DNA of 64,000 nucleotides from contig NZ_LHVH01000024.1 in the NCBI RefSeq assembly GCF_001269885.1, positions 1 through 64,000 of the forward strand, in the 5' to 3' direction. The notes under the pieces were generated by a model. That model searched no databases. It had not been told where the DNA came from and was given only the letters and a program-made list of their open reading frames with translations. The position numbers and the translations under genes are program-made. This document shows, one piece after another, positions 1-9,195 of the stretch; the stretch's first letter is position 1, and each line of letters opens with the position of its first letter. The stretch is from Pseudomonas kilonensis. GTDB lineage: Bacteria; Pseudomonadota; Gammaproteobacteria; Pseudomonadales; Pseudomonadaceae.

Positions 1-10
1 ACTGGCACAC

Positions 11-40
11 CGCCTTCGCGAGCAAGCCCGCTCCCACAGG
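11..40 (-). repeat. REP element (single)
   Basis: This is a single copy of the Pseudomonas REP with the reverse-strand core CGCGAGCAAGCCCGCTCCCA. Its partner probably lies outside the window. The rest of the first 188 bases holds only the leader of the short-chain dehydrogenase gene, with an AGGAG ribosome binding site near 178. Confidence 0.85.
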
Positions 41-188
41 GATTTATGGGTATTTTAGATTGATTACATGACGTATCAACTCAAGTACCAGAAGCCTTAT
101 TTATCAAACCCTGAGGCATCAATACCCTGAGCTCAACCACCGCCGACACAGGCGCACCGGTTCAACTCAATGTGATCAGGAGTCAATC

Positions 189-923
189 ATGAGTCTCAAA
201 AAAACCGTCATCATTACCGGCGCTTCCAGCGGGATCGGCCTGGGTTTGGTCAAGGCGTTCCTGGGTCGGGATTATAACGTGGTGGGCAATGCCCGCTCCT
301 CGTCCGGCCTGGACGCTGCCGCCGCCGAGCTCGGCCACCCGGCCGGTTTCATCGGCGTGGCCGGCGACATCGCGGACCCGGCTACTTCAACCGCCCTCAT
401 CACTCAAGCCGTCAAGGCGTTTGGCGCCGTTGACGGGTTGGTGAACAACGCCGGTTTCTTCCTGCCAAAACCCTTCGTCGAATACAGCCCCCAAGACCTG
501 GACGCGCTGCTGGACACCAACCTCAAGGGCCTCGTCTACGCCAGCCAGGCCGCTGCGGCGCACATGATCGGGCGCCAGCAAGGCTTCATCATCAACATTT
601 CAGCCGCCGTGGCCCTGCAACCGAACATCCAGGTGCCGGCAGCACTGCCGGTGTTGATCAAGGGCGGCGTCAACCAGATGACCCGCGCCCTGGCCCTGGA
701 ACTGTCGCCCCACAACATCAAGGTCAACGCGGTCGCCCCCGGCATCATCGACACGCCCATGCACGACCCGGCTCACCGCGAATTCCTCGACAACCTGGCC
801 CCGGCCGGTCGCGTGGGCACCGTCGAGGAAATTGCCGAGGCGGTGTTGTACCTGGCGGGCGCCGATTTCACGACGGGCGCGATACTGCCGGTGGACGGCG
901 GGATGAGCACAGGCAAGTGGTAG
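189..923 (+). CDS. Short-chain dehydrogenase/reductase with atypical active site
   Basis: The protein has 244 residues, a normal length for a classical SDR with a Rossmann fold. The nucleotide-binding motif TGASSGIG lies at residues 10-17, NNAG at 86-89, and the structural Asn is N111. Catalytic Ser is S138 and Lys is K158. The position four residues before the Lys, which is Tyr in active classical SDRs, is Pro154 (PVLIK), so normal SDR proton-transfer chemistry is doubtful. The start is set by an AGGAG near 178. The gene stands alone and ends in a terminator shared with the convergent receptor gene. The substrate cannot be deduced. Family membership is clear; activity is not. Confidence 0.9.
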   Translation: MSLKKTVIITGASSGIGLGLVKAFLGRDYNVVGNARSSSGLDAAAAELGHPAGFIGVAGDIADPATSTALITQAVKAFGAVDGLVNNAGFFLPKPFVEYSPQDLDALLDTNLKGLVYASQAAAAHMIGRQQGFIINISAAVALQPNIQVPAALPVLIKGGVNQMTRALALELSPHNIKVNAVAPGIIDTPMHDPAHREFLDNLAPAGRVGTVEEIAEAVLYLAGADFTTGAILPVDGGMSTGKW

Positions 924-944
924 AGAGGCAAGTGGTAATAAAGA

Positions 945-975
945 AAAACCCCGAAGGCAGAACCTTCGGGGTTTT
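945..975. terminator. Bidirectional Rho-independent terminator
   Basis: A perfect 13-bp stem (945-957 with 963-975, arms built on CCCCGAAGG/CCTTCGGGG) has a 5-base loop. A-tract and T-tract flanks suit both strands. It sits between the convergent dehydrogenase and TonB receptor genes. Confidence 0.9.
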
Positions 976-990
976 CATGAAACGCGGAAC

Positions 991-3138
991 TCAGAGCGTG
1001 TAGGAGATGCCGGCCTGCACGGTTCGCGGGGCGCCTGGGTAGGCATAGACGCCACCGAATGCACCCTCTTCGTAGTCGGCGTCAAACAGGTTCTTCAGGT
1101 CCAGGTTGAGGCGAATCCGCTCGTTGACCTTGTAGTAACCGAGCAGGTCCACGACGGTGTAGCTGTCCATGGTAAAGGTGCTGGCCGCCGTATTGCCGGC
1201 CCGCTCATCGACGTACTTGGCGCCCAGGCCCAGGCCGAGACCTTTGAGGCCACCGTCCTGGAACTCGTAGACGTTCAACAGGCTGAAGGAGTTCTTGGGC
1301 ACGTTGAGCAGGCGGGTGCCGGACGGGATATTGATGTCCTTGGTCACTTCGGCATCCACATACGCGTAGCCACCGATCACGCGCCATTCTGGCGTCAAAT
1401 TGCCCGCCACGTTCAAGTCAAAGCCACGGCTGCGCACTTCCCCGGCAGCCACGTTGAAGGTGGCGTCCAGCGGGTCGGGCGTGAGGACGTTGCGCTTTTC
1501 AATCTGGTAGATCGCCGCGTCAACGCTCAACTGGCGATCCAGCGCTTCCCACTTGACGCCCATTTCGTAGGACTTGCCCTCTTCCGGCTTAAACCCCTCA
1601 CCCTGACCCTGGCGACTCGCTCCGGTGTTGGGTTTGAACGAGCGCGCGGTGTTGGCGTAGAGCGCAACGGTATCGGTCAGATCGTAGATCACCCCCAGGC
1701 GTGGGGTGACGGCATTTTCAGTCTTGTCCCAGTTACGGCTACCGGGCCGAGCCTGAGGGACGAAGGATTCGTACTCATGCTCGAAATGCTCGAAACGCGC
1801 CCCTGCCAACACCTTCAGGCGCTCAGTCAGCGCCACCTGATCCTGGACGAACACACCAAACGTCTTGAGGTTTTCCTGGTCATCGGTGGGCTTGCGCGTC
1901 AACGCCGGGCGTGGCTGGCCATGCACCGGGTCGAAGATATCGATCGGGTAGGCACCGGCGGCGCCGGAGGAACGCTGGATGATGGACTGGTAGTCGTAGT
2001 CCTCATACTCGATGCCTGTCAGCAACGTGTGCTCGAACCCGCCGGTGGAAAAATGCCCGGTGAGGTTGAGCTGGGTGTCGCGGTCGGTCCATTCCAGCTT
2101 GCGGTAGTTGAAGTTGCGACTCAGGGTACGCCCATCGGCGCCGATTCTGTTGCCCTCCACGGCATTGCCCTGCAAGGTGCCGTCGAGCCATTGGGTACCG
2201 CCGGCCAGGGTCCAGTCGTCGTTGAGCATGTGCTCGAAACGCACCTGCAGCATGTTGTTGTCGTTGTGCAGCTTGCCGGCGTCTTTTTCGCCGAAGAACG
2301 TATCGCGCGACGCGGTGCCGCGCTGGCCGGGGTAATGGGTCAAGCCACGGTCCAGCGGCGCATTGTTGCGCATGAAATCGCCTTCGAAGGTCAGGCGCGT
2401 GGTGTCGTTGACCTGCCAGCTCACCACTGGCGCGATGCCGTAGCGCTCGGTCTCGACGTGGTCGCGGAACGTGTCACCACCCTCACCGATCACGTTCAGA
2501 CGATAAGCCAGGCGCCCTTCCTCGTCCAATGGACCGGAGGCGTCCAACGTACCGCGACGCATCCCCTGGTCGCTGACCTGGCTGCCCAGGGTCACCGTGC
2601 GCTCGGCCAACGGCTGCTTGGACACTACGTTGAAGGTACCGCCCGGGTCGCCACGGCCATAAAGCATGGTGGCCGGGCCGCGCAGGACTTCCAGCCGCTC
2701 GATGGTGTTGGCGTCCGGCATGTTCGGGTAGCCACGGTTGATCGGGAAGCCGTTGCGGTAGAACTCTCCGGTGGTGAAACCGCGTACGGTGAAGGTGGTC
2801 AGGCCCTGGCCGCCAAAGTTGTTGCCCCGGCCTACCCCGCCGGCGTAATCGAGGGCGTCCTGCAGGCGCGTAGCGCCGAGGTCTTCGACCACGTCGCGAG
2901 ACACCACGGAAATCGATTGCGGGGTTTCATGGATCGCCGTGTCGGTACGGGTGGCGCTGGCCGAACGGGTGGCGTGATAGCCCTTCACTGGACCTTGTGC
3001 TGATTCATAGTCGGCGTTACCGACGATATCCGTGGCTTGCAACTCAAGGGAGGCCGGCTTGGCAGGGATTGGCTCTTCGGCCCAGGTGGGAATGGAATAA
3101 GCCTGGAGCACACACAGTGAAACGAGAATCCGACGCAT
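991..3138 (-). CDS. TonB-dependent siderophore receptor
   Basis: This 715-residue outer-membrane receptor takes up ferric siderophores using TonB energy. It has a Sec signal peptide (about residues 1-20, MRRILVSLCVLQ...). The plug domain follows (about 60-170) with ETPQSISVVSRD and the conserved stretch IERLEVLRGPATMLYGRGDPGG. A 22-strand-type barrel ends in the aromatic/hydrophobic C-terminus GISYTL, typical of BAM substrates. There is no N-terminal STN signalling domain and no adjacent sigma/anti-sigma pair, so it is a transport-only receptor. An AT-rich stretch at about 3212-3240 weakly resembles a Fur box. The siderophore cannot be named; hydroxamate-type receptors of the FhuE/FoxA kind look closest. 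Confidence 0.93.
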   Translation of the reverse strand: MRRILVSLCVLQAYSIPTWAEEPIPAKPASLELQATDIVGNADYESAQGPVKGYHATRSASATRTDTAIHETPQSISVVSRDVVEDLGATRLQDALDYAGGVGRGNNFGGQGLTTFTVRGFTTGEFYRNGFPINRGYPNMPDANTIERLEVLRGPATMLYGRGDPGGTFNVVSKQPLAERTVTLGSQVSDQGMRRGTLDASGPLDEEGRLAYRLNVIGEGGDTFRDHVETERYGIAPVVSWQVNDTTRLTFEGDFMRNNAPLDRGLTHYPGQRGTASRDTFFGEKDAGKLHNDNNMLQVRFEHMLNDDWTLAGGTQWLDGTLQGNAVEGNRIGADGRTLSRNFNYRKLEWTDRDTQLNLTGHFSTGGFEHTLLTGIEYEDYDYQSIIQRSSGAAGAYPIDIFDPVHGQPRPALTRKPTDDQENLKTFGVFVQDQVALTERLKVLAGARFEHFEHEYESFVPQARPGSRNWDKTENAVTPRLGVIYDLTDTVALYANTARSFKPNTGASRQGQGEGFKPEEGKSYEMGVKWEALDRQLSVDAAIYQIEKRNVLTPDPLDATFNVAAGEVRSRGFDLNVAGNLTPEWRVIGGYAYVDAEVTKDINIPSGTRLLNVPKNSFSLLNVYEFQDGGLKGLGLGLGAKYVDERAGNTAASTFTMDSYTVVDLLGYYKVNERIRLNLDLKNLFDADYEEGAFGGVYAYPGAPRTVQAGISYTL

Positions 3139-3275
3139 CGATGCACAATCCTAATGGAAACAAGCCACCCACATCGGGAGGCTGACAAAAATGTGTCGCG
3201 AAAGATACAGTAACTCATTGTCGTTTGATATCTATTCCCATTAACACTGACGTTTTTTGTGACCGGTCAGTCCGT

Positions 3276-3377
3276 CATCGCGAGCAAGCTTTGCTCCCAC
3301 AGGGATCTTCAGCGGGAACAAGTCTTGTGGTTGGCCCCTGCCTCACCCTGTGGGAACAAAGCTTGCTCGCGATGGCG
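3276..3377. repeat. Inverted REP pair
   Basis: Two REP copies face each other (3276-3303 and 3349-3377, core CGCGAGCAAGCTTTGCTCCC). They form a possible large hairpin downstream of the MocR gene and upstream of the receptor gene. Confidence 0.85.
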
Positions 3378-3398
3378 CCAGAACAATCACCCCCGACC

Positions 3399-4799
3399 CT
3401 ATTGACCCGCCGCAATCGACTCCTGCTCCACCCGCTGGAAGAACACCTGCGCACGATGATCCTGGGTATAAGCCACGTTCAACCGCAACCAATCGCACGC
3501 CTCGCCCTGGGGCAGGAACGTCGAGCCTTGGGACAACTGGATTTGCAGCTCCCGGGCGATCTGCTGCACTCGTTGTGCCGCCAGCCACCGCGGCCTGGCC
3601 CAGACGAACAGGCCCCCCATCGGCTCGGCAAATACCTCCCAGTGGGCCGGGTCCAATTGGCGCAGCGTGCTCGCCATCTGCTTGTTCAGGCGCTGGCGCA
3701 AGCGCTGGATCAGCTTGCGATAAGCACCGTTGGCCAGCAACGTCGCCACCACGTTTTCCGCCAGCAGCGAACAACCGATGCCGGTAATCATCTTGACTTC
3801 GGCCAGGCGCTGGATGATCTCGGGATGAGCGACCACGTAACCGATGCGCAGCGAACTGGACAGTGTCTTGGAAAAACTCGCCAGGTAGATCACCCGGTCC
3901 AGGGCATCCAGGGAGGCCAGGCGTGAGGTCGGACCGTTCTGGAAATCGGCGTAGATGTCATCCTCGATGAGGCGAAAGTCATGGGCGGTTGCCAGTTGCA
4001 GCAGACGATAGGCCACGCTCGGCGCCAGGCTGGTGCCAGTGGGGTTCTGGTACATGCTGTTGATGAAGAAATACGCGGGTTTGTGCTCGCCGAGAAGCTG
4101 TTCCAGGCGGGCGATGTCCGGGCCTTGCGCGGTTCTTGGCACCGCCACGGTCTGGACCCCATGCAGTTTCAGCAGATTGAACAGGTTGTAGTAGCCAGGG
4201 CTTTCCACCAGCACCAGGTCACCGGGCTTGAGCAAGGTTCGCACCAGCAGGTCGAGGCCCTGGCTGGCACCTTGGGTGGTGATGATTTGCGCCGGGTCGA
4301 CATGAATATCGATCAGGCCCAGGCGCTTTTGAAGGTGCAGGCGCAGATGAGGCGAGCCCAGCGGGGTGCTGTAGTTGAACAACGCGTGGTTGTCGCTGCG
4401 CACCACTTGGCGGATCGCCTGGCCCAGGTCGGTGTCGTCGCGCCAGGCGTCGGGCAGCCAGCCACAACCAAGCTTGAGCTGCGTCGACTCATTGTCGAAC
4501 AACCGCCACCGCGCGTTATCCATTTCGGGCTCCGGCTCCACGGGCCGGACCAACTGCTGCGCGACAAAAAAGCCCGCACCGTGCCGAGACTCGAGCACCC
4601 CGCTGGCGACCAGTTGGTCATAGGCCTTGATCACGCTCGACAGGCTCAGGCTGTTTTCCCGGGCCAGTTGGCGAATGGACGGCATGCGCGCGCCGGGGCG
4701 GATGCCATGGGCGTTGATCCAGCCCATGAGGTGCGTCACGAGTTGCCGGATCACGGGCTCGGCAACGTTGCGATCAATCTTCAGGTCCACGGCTGGCAC
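3399..4799 (-). CDS. MocR-type regulator (GntR HTH plus aminotransferase domain)
   Basis: The 466-residue protein joins an N-terminal GntR winged helix (about residues 10-75, with MPSIRQLARENSLSLSSVIK) to a fold-type I aminotransferase domain (about 110-460). The PLP lysine lies in SFSKTLSSSLRIGY, and YQNPTG is the usual substrate-loop motif. Such proteins use the PLP domain as an effector sensor. The start is GTG at 4799; the ribosome binding site is weak. The gene is divergent from an MFS exporter with 128 bp between them, so it probably controls that exporter, perhaps for an amino acid or amine. The target is inferred from position only. Confidence 0.9.
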   Translation of the reverse strand: MPAVDLKIDRNVAEPVIRQLVTHLMGWINAHGIRPGARMPSIRQLARENSLSLSSVIKAYDQLVASGVLESRHGAGFFVAQQLVRPVEPEPEMDNARWRLFDNESTQLKLGCGWLPDAWRDDTDLGQAIRQVVRSDNHALFNYSTPLGSPHLRLHLQKRLGLIDIHVDPAQIITTQGASQGLDLLVRTLLKPGDLVLVESPGYYNLFNLLKLHGVQTVAVPRTAQGPDIARLEQLLGEHKPAYFFINSMYQNPTGTSLAPSVAYRLLQLATAHDFRLIEDDIYADFQNGPTSRLASLDALDRVIYLASFSKTLSSSLRIGYVVAHPEIIQRLAEVKMITGIGCSLLAENVVATLLANGAYRKLIQRLRQRLNKQMASTLRQLDPAHWEVFAEPMGGLFVWARPRWLAAQRVQQIARELQIQLSQGSTFLPQGEACDWLRLNVAYTQDHRAQVFFQRVEQESIAAGQ

Positions 4800-4927
4800 T
4801 CTTGGCTAAGTGTTCTCGAATTTTTAGCGAACAGTTAAGCACAAATGGCCTGGGTCTGTTCCTTGTTTGCGCTGTGCCCGGCAGTGATAGTCCCCGGGAC
4901 TTCATGCACACCCTTTAAGGAACACCC

Positions 4928-6094
4928 TTGAACCCATCGCATCGACATTCCTGGGGGCTGGCTTTCGGCCTTTGCCTGATCACCCTCGCGGTCAACCTGC
5001 AGGCGCCGCTGTACACCACCTACGCACAGTTGTCCGGCTACGGGGCCGGTGCCACGGCGGTGGCGTTTTCCGGTTATGTGCTGGGCGTGCTGCCGGTCCT
5101 GCTGGCATTCGGTGGGCTGGCCGACCGGGTGGGACGCAAGCCGTTGATCCTGGTCGCCCTCGGGCTGTCGATGCTGGCGACGCTGGTGACACTGCTCTGG
5201 CCGAGCCTCGAGGCGCTGGGCGTGGCGCGCCTGATGATGGGGATCGGCACAGGGCTGGCCTCGGCCACATCAACCGCCTATATGGCCGAGCTCATGGCAA
5301 CCCGCGATCCCCGCTCGCCGGCCAACCGGGTCACCGCCAGCACCTCCCTGGGCTTTGGCCTGGGCGCGGCGTTGACCAGTCTGTTCCTGTTCGTCCATCA
5401 CAGCTCCACGCCCGGCAGCTTCTGGTTGCAGCTGATGTTGGCTGCCATCGCGATCGTCGTGGTCTGGCGGTTACCGGACCCGGCGCTGAACATCAAAGAC
5501 GCACCATTGCTGCGCCTGCCGTTGTTTCCCGCCGGCAGCCTGCCCTACAGTTTTTCCATGCTATTGGCCTGGGCGACCTCGGGCCTGGTCATCGCCATAT
5601 TGCCGTCAGTGCTGGCGACCCACGACTTGCAGCGTTGGTCTGGCCTGTCGACCTTCACGGTCATCAGTTGCGGCTTGCTCTTCCAGCCCTGGGTTCGGCG
5701 CATGCAACCGGCCAGGGCCACGGGCTTGGGCTTGTTGATCCTGCCTGCGAGCTACGCGTTGCTGGCCTGGGGCGCGAGCACCGGCTCCCTGCTCGCCGTG
5801 TTGCTCGGAGCACTGGGCGCCAGCAGCGCTTGCTACGGCTTCCTGTACCTGGGCGGGTTATCGGCCGTCACGGCCATGGCCGGCACGGAAAAGGCCCGGG
5901 TCAGCGCCGGGTTCTTCCTGTTCGCCTATGTCGGGTTCAGCCTCCCGGTGGTGGTGACCGGGTTGTTGGCTGACGCTTTTGGCGCTGATGTGGCGTTGAT
6001 CGTGTTTGGCCTGGCGTTGTTGGCGGGGGCGGTTGTCACGGGATGGCGCATAGTCCGGACGCAGGCGTATGTGGCCCATCTGTCCCACGGCTGA
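4928..6094 (+). CDS. MFS transporter
   Basis: The 388-residue integral membrane protein has about 12 transmembrane helices and major facilitator motif A (GGLADRVGRKPLI) after helix 2. Length and layout match drug/metabolite exporters of the MFS. The start codon is TTG at 4928, chosen because AAGGAA lies just upstream and no better in-frame start is seen. It is divergent from the MocR-type regulator, which suggests an exporter induced by the regulator's PLP-linked effector. Substrate unknown. Confidence 0.88.
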   Translation: MNPSHRHSWGLAFGLCLITLAVNLQAPLYTTYAQLSGYGAGATAVAFSGYVLGVLPVLLAFGGLADRVGRKPLILVALGLSMLATLVTLLWPSLEALGVARLMMGIGTGLASATSTAYMAELMATRDPRSPANRVTASTSLGFGLGAALTSLFLFVHHSSTPGSFWLQLMLAAIAIVVVWRLPDPALNIKDAPLLRLPLFPAGSLPYSFSMLLAWATSGLVIAILPSVLATHDLQRWSGLSTFTVISCGLLFQPWVRRMQPARATGLGLLILPASYALLAWGASTGSLLAVLLGALGASSACYGFLYLGGLSAVTAMAGTEKARVSAGFFLFAYVGFSLPVVVTGLLADAFGADVALIVFGLALLAGAVVTGWRIVRTQAYVAHLSHG

Positions 6095-6102
6095 ACACAA
6101 AA

Positions 6103-6257
6103 CCTTGTGGCGAGGGGATTTAGCGAAACGTCGCACCGCCCCGCTGGGCTGCGCAGCAGCCCTAAAACCTGACATTGCGGTGTGTCAGGCAGATAGGATC
6201 TGCTCATCTTGGGGGCTGCTGCGCAGCCCAGCGGGGATAAATCCCCTCGCCACAGTT
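6103..6257. repeat. Long inverted repeat, GGCGAGGGGATTTA family
   Basis: Outer arms carry GTGGCGAGGGGATTTA and inner arms carry GCTGGGCTGCGCAGCAGCCC, enclosing a variable centre. The same family recurs at 45978-46113 and 48784-48919 in this window. It fills most of the gap between the MFS gene and the GntR gene and may act as a terminator or mRNA stabiliser. Confidence 0.8.
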
Positions 6258-6308
6258 TTCGTATCCTTGACGGCTTCATCGCCTGCTTCAAGGACCGCGC
6301 TCGGCAAA

Positions 6309-6322
6309 GTCGTATACCATAT
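6309..6322 (-). promoter_or_regulatory. Candidate GntR operator, autoregulatory site
   Basis: Read on the minus strand this is ATATGGTATACGAC. It matches 12 of 14 bases of ATATCGTATACGAA at 12094-12107, before the ABC transporter operon. It lies about 29 bp before the GTG start of the GntR/FCD regulator, as expected for a self-repressing site. Binding is an inference. Confidence 0.5.
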
Positions 6323-6350
6323 CCCCACCTAAGCCGAACGACCCGCCGCC

Positions 6351-7022
6351 GTGACTTTATCCAAGTTCAACCTGCCTGACCTGGGCAACACCCCTTCCAC
6401 CTCGGAAATCATCACCCGCCACCTGCGCGATGCCATCGTGGCCGGGCATTTTGCCGAGGACGAGCCGATTCGCCAGGATGATATCGCCCGGCAGTTCAAC
6501 GTCAGCAAGATCCCCGTGCGCGAAGCCCTCAAGCGCCTGGAGGCCGAGGGCCTGGTGATGTTCCAGCGCAATCGCGGGGCGATGGTGACGCGCATTTCCG
6601 AGGCGGAGCTGGCGCAGATGTTCGAGGTGCGCATGCTCCTGGAAGACAAAGTGCTACGCCTGGCGATTCCCAACATGACCGAAGCCACCTTCGCCCGCGC
6701 CGAAAGCATCTGCCAGGAGTTCATCGGTGAAGACGACGTCGGGCGCTGGGCCGAACTGAACTGGCAACTGCATGCCTGCCTCTACGAACCGGCGCAACGG
6801 CCCTTCATGGTGAGCCTGATCCGCTCGGTGCACGACAAGCTGGAGCGCTACTTGCGCATGCAAATGAGCCTTTCGGCGGGCAAGGACCGTGCCGATCACG
6901 AGCACCGGGCAATCATCAAGGCCTGCCGCGCCGGTGATGTCGAGCAGGCCGTGGCGCTGCTGGACGAACACATCGCCGGGGTCTGCGAGACCTTGTTCAA
7001 GTTCCTGCCTTCCAGCCATTGA
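6351..7022 (+). CDS. GntR/FCD-family transcriptional regulator
   Basis: The 223-residue regulator has an N-terminal winged helix (about residues 15-80, with IRQDDIARQFNVSKIPVREALKRL split over helices 2 and 3). A C-terminal all-helical FCD ligand domain follows, with histidines typical of its metal site (LNWQLHACLYEP, DHEHRAII). The start is GTG at 6351. It is 112 bp before the hydroxyproline epimerase gene and carries a candidate operator in its own promoter. GntR-type repressors of hydroxyproline genes (HypR) are known in rhizobia, so a role as the island's hydroxyproline-responsive repressor is likely. The ligand is inferred. Confidence 0.88.
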   Translation: MTLSKFNLPDLGNTPSTSEIITRHLRDAIVAGHFAEDEPIRQDDIARQFNVSKIPVREALKRLEAEGLVMFQRNRGAMVTRISEAELAQMFEVRMLLEDKVLRLAIPNMTEATFARAESICQEFIGEDDVGRWAELNWQLHACLYEPAQRPFMVSLIRSVHDKLERYLRMQMSLSAGKDRADHEHRAIIKACRAGDVEQAVALLDEHIAGVCETLFKFLPSSH

Positions 7023-7134
7023 TGGGCCAACGCTGTGCCGATTTCGTCATCGGCGACAGGTAAAACCATCAAGCCGTCGCCCCCTGGCGCGGGCCACGCT
7101 TGCCGTCACTCATCTGAACGGACGTGGCCCTCCC

Positions 7135-8067
7135 ATGAAACGCATCACCGTGATCGACTCCCATACCGGCGGCGAACCGACCCGACTGGTCACCGACGGT
7201 TTTCCTGACCTGGGCCAGGGCAGCATGGCCGAGCGCAAGCAACGCCTGGCCACGGAACATGATGCGTGGCGCAGCGCCTGCGTGCTCGAACCCCGGGGCA
7301 GCGATGTGCTGGTGGGGGCGCTGCTCTGTGAACCGGTGGACCCCAGCGCCTGTGCCGGCGTGATCTTTTTCAATAACAGCGGCTACCTGGGCATGTGCGG
7401 CCACGGCACCATCGGCCTGGTGGCGTCACTGGCTCACCTGGGCAGGATCGACCCCGGCGTGCACAGCATCGAAACCCCGGTAGGCACGGTACAGGCAACT
7501 TTGCACGAAGACCGCTCGGTCAGCGTGCGCAACGTGCCGGCCTACCGTTACCGCAAGGCCCTGGCCCTGGAGGTGCCCGGCATCGGCCCGGTGGTGGGCG
7601 ACGTGGCCTGGGGCGGCAATTGGTTTTTCCTGGTCGCCGAACATGGCCAACGCGTGGCCGGCGATAACCTCGACGCGTTGACCGCCTACACCTACGCCGT
7701 GCAGCAAGCCTTGGAACAACAGGGTTTTCGCGGCGAGGACGGCGGCCTGATCGACCACATCGAACTGTTTGCCGACGACCCGCAAGCCGACAGCCGCAAC
7801 TTCGTGCTCTGCCCGGGCAAGGCCTATGACCGCTCCCCTTGCGGCACCGGCACCAGCGCCAAACTGGCGTGCCTGGCGGCCGATGGAAAACTGCAACCCG
7901 GGCAGATCTGGCGCCAGGCCAGTGTCATTGGCAGCGAGTTCGAGGCTTCCTACGAGCGCTCGGGCGAGCGCATCGTGCCGACCATTCGCGGTCGCGCCTA
8001 CATCAGCGCCGAAACCACACTGATCATCGAAGCGGATGACCCGTTCGCCTGGGGCATTCGTCCGTGA
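7135..8067 (+). CDS. lhpA: 4-hydroxyproline 2-epimerase
   Basis: The 310-residue proline racemase-family enzyme converts trans-4-hydroxy-L-proline to cis-4-hydroxy-D-proline, the first step of catabolism. Both catalytic cysteines are present: C88 in MCGHGT and C236 in DRSPCGTGTSA. They occupy the positions known for the P. putida and P. aeruginosa epimerases. The ATG at 7135 begins the conserved MKRITVIDSHTGGEP; longer in-frame extensions upstream lack family homology. The stop overlaps the start of the dehydrogenase beta gene (GTGA), showing translational coupling. Cytoplasmic. Confidence 0.95.
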   Translation: MKRITVIDSHTGGEPTRLVTDGFPDLGQGSMAERKQRLATEHDAWRSACVLEPRGSDVLVGALLCEPVDPSACAGVIFFNNSGYLGMCGHGTIGLVASLAHLGRIDPGVHSIETPVGTVQATLHEDRSVSVRNVPAYRYRKALALEVPGIGPVVGDVAWGGNWFFLVAEHGQRVAGDNLDALTAYTYAVQQALEQQGFRGEDGGLIDHIELFADDPQADSRNFVLCPGKAYDRSPCGTGTSAKLACLAADGKLQPGQIWRQASVIGSEFEASYERSGERIVPTIRGRAYISAETTLIIEADDPFAWGIRP

Positions 8068-9179
8068 GCGAGGGCCATGTCGCCGACGTGATCATCATTG
8101 GCGCGGGCATCATCGGTGCGGCCTGCGCCCAGGCGTTGGCCCGACGCAACGTCAACGTGTTGGTGCTGGACGCCGGTTGGCACGGCGCCACGGCGGCCGG
8201 CATGGGGCACCTGCTGGTGCTCGATGACAACCCGGCGGAACTGGCCCTCAGTCAATATTCCCTGCAACGCTGGCGCGAGCTTGCCCCAGCCCTGCCCGAC
8301 GGCTGCGCCTGGCGCAACAACGGCACCTTGTGGCTGGCGGCCAATGCCGAAGAAATGGCGGTGGCCCATAGCAAATACCTGAACCTGCTGGCCCATGGCG
8401 AAGCCTGCGAACTGATCGGCCACGCCGCGCTGCATCAGCGTGAACCCGAGCTGCGCCCGGGGCTGGAAGGTGGGCTGCTGATCAAGGGCGACGGCATCCT
8501 CTACGCTCCGGCGGCCGCTCGCTGGATGCTGGACGCGCCCAACATTCGCCAGCAACGGGCGCAGGTCAGCGAAGTCGACGGTCATCGCGTGCGCCTCGAC
8601 GACGGTCGCTGGTTGAGCGCCGAAGCGGTGATTCTCGCCAATGGCATCCAGGCCACTGAATTGTGCCCGGAACTGCCGATCGTGCCGAAGAAAGGCCACC
8701 TGCTGATCACCGACCGCTACCTCGCCACTGTCACCCACACCCTGGTCGAACTGGGCTATGTCACCAGCGCCCATAACGCCAGCGGACCGTCGGTGGCGTG
8801 CAATATCCAACCACGCCCGACCGGACAATTGTTCATTGGCGCCTCGCGGCAGTTCGGCACCCTTGACCCGCAGGTGGAAGGCTGGATGCTGGCGAAGATG
8901 CTCAAGCGCGCCGTCGAATACCTGCCAGGGTTGGCGCATCTGAACGGCATCAGGGCCTGGACCGGTTTTCGCGCGGCGAGCCCCGACGGCTTACCCCTGG
9001 TGGGCCAACATCCGCAGCGCAAAGGGCTGTGGCTGGCGGTGGGACACGAGGGCCTGGGCGTCACCACCGCGCCGGCGACGGCCGACCTGCTGGTGGCGCA
9101 GCTGTTCGACGAAACCTCACCACTGGCCGCGCAGCCTTACCTGCCGCAGCGTTTTTTGGGAGAACCGGCCTATGCCTGA
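8064..9179 (+). CDS. D-hydroxyproline dehydrogenase, DadA-like FAD subunit (beta)
   Basis: The 371-residue flavoprotein of the DAO/DadA fold has the dinucleotide motif VIIIGAGIIGAACA near residues 8-21 and a C-terminal RAWTGFRAASPDGLPLVG segment typical of D-amino acid dehydrogenases. It should oxidise cis-4-hydroxy-D-proline to Delta1-pyrroline-4-hydroxy-2-carboxylate. GTG start at 8064 overlaps the epimerase stop by four bases. In Pseudomonas this enzyme is a heterotrimer; the gamma (2Fe-2S) and alpha subunits follow at 9407 and 9640, separated here by a nested repeat. Probably the subunit named LhpB in P. aeruginosa; I am not certain of the letter. Confidence 0.9.
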   Translation: MSEGHVADVIIIGAGIIGAACAQALARRNVNVLVLDAGWHGATAAGMGHLLVLDDNPAELALSQYSLQRWRELAPALPDGCAWRNNGTLWLAANAEEMAVAHSKYLNLLAHGEACELIGHAALHQREPELRPGLEGGLLIKGDGILYAPAAARWMLDAPNIRQQRAQVSEVDGHRVRLDDGRWLSAEAVILANGIQATELCPELPIVPKKGHLLITDRYLATVTHTLVELGYVTSAHNASGPSVACNIQPRPTGQLFIGASRQFGTLDPQVEGWMLAKMLKRAVEYLPGLAHLNGIRAWTGFRAASPDGLPLVGQHPQRKGLWLAVGHEGLGVTTAPATADLLVAQLFDETSPLAAQPYLPQRFLGEPAYA

Positions 9180-9195
9180 AGCCCGACACACATCC

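Noticed and set aside
1777..3003. 408-codon open frame opposite the TonB receptor
   Set aside because: No ribosome binding site or recognisable domain; antisense to a clear receptor gene.
3212..3240. Fur box before the TonB receptor
   Set aside because: The match to the Fur consensus is weak and not symmetrical enough to annotate.
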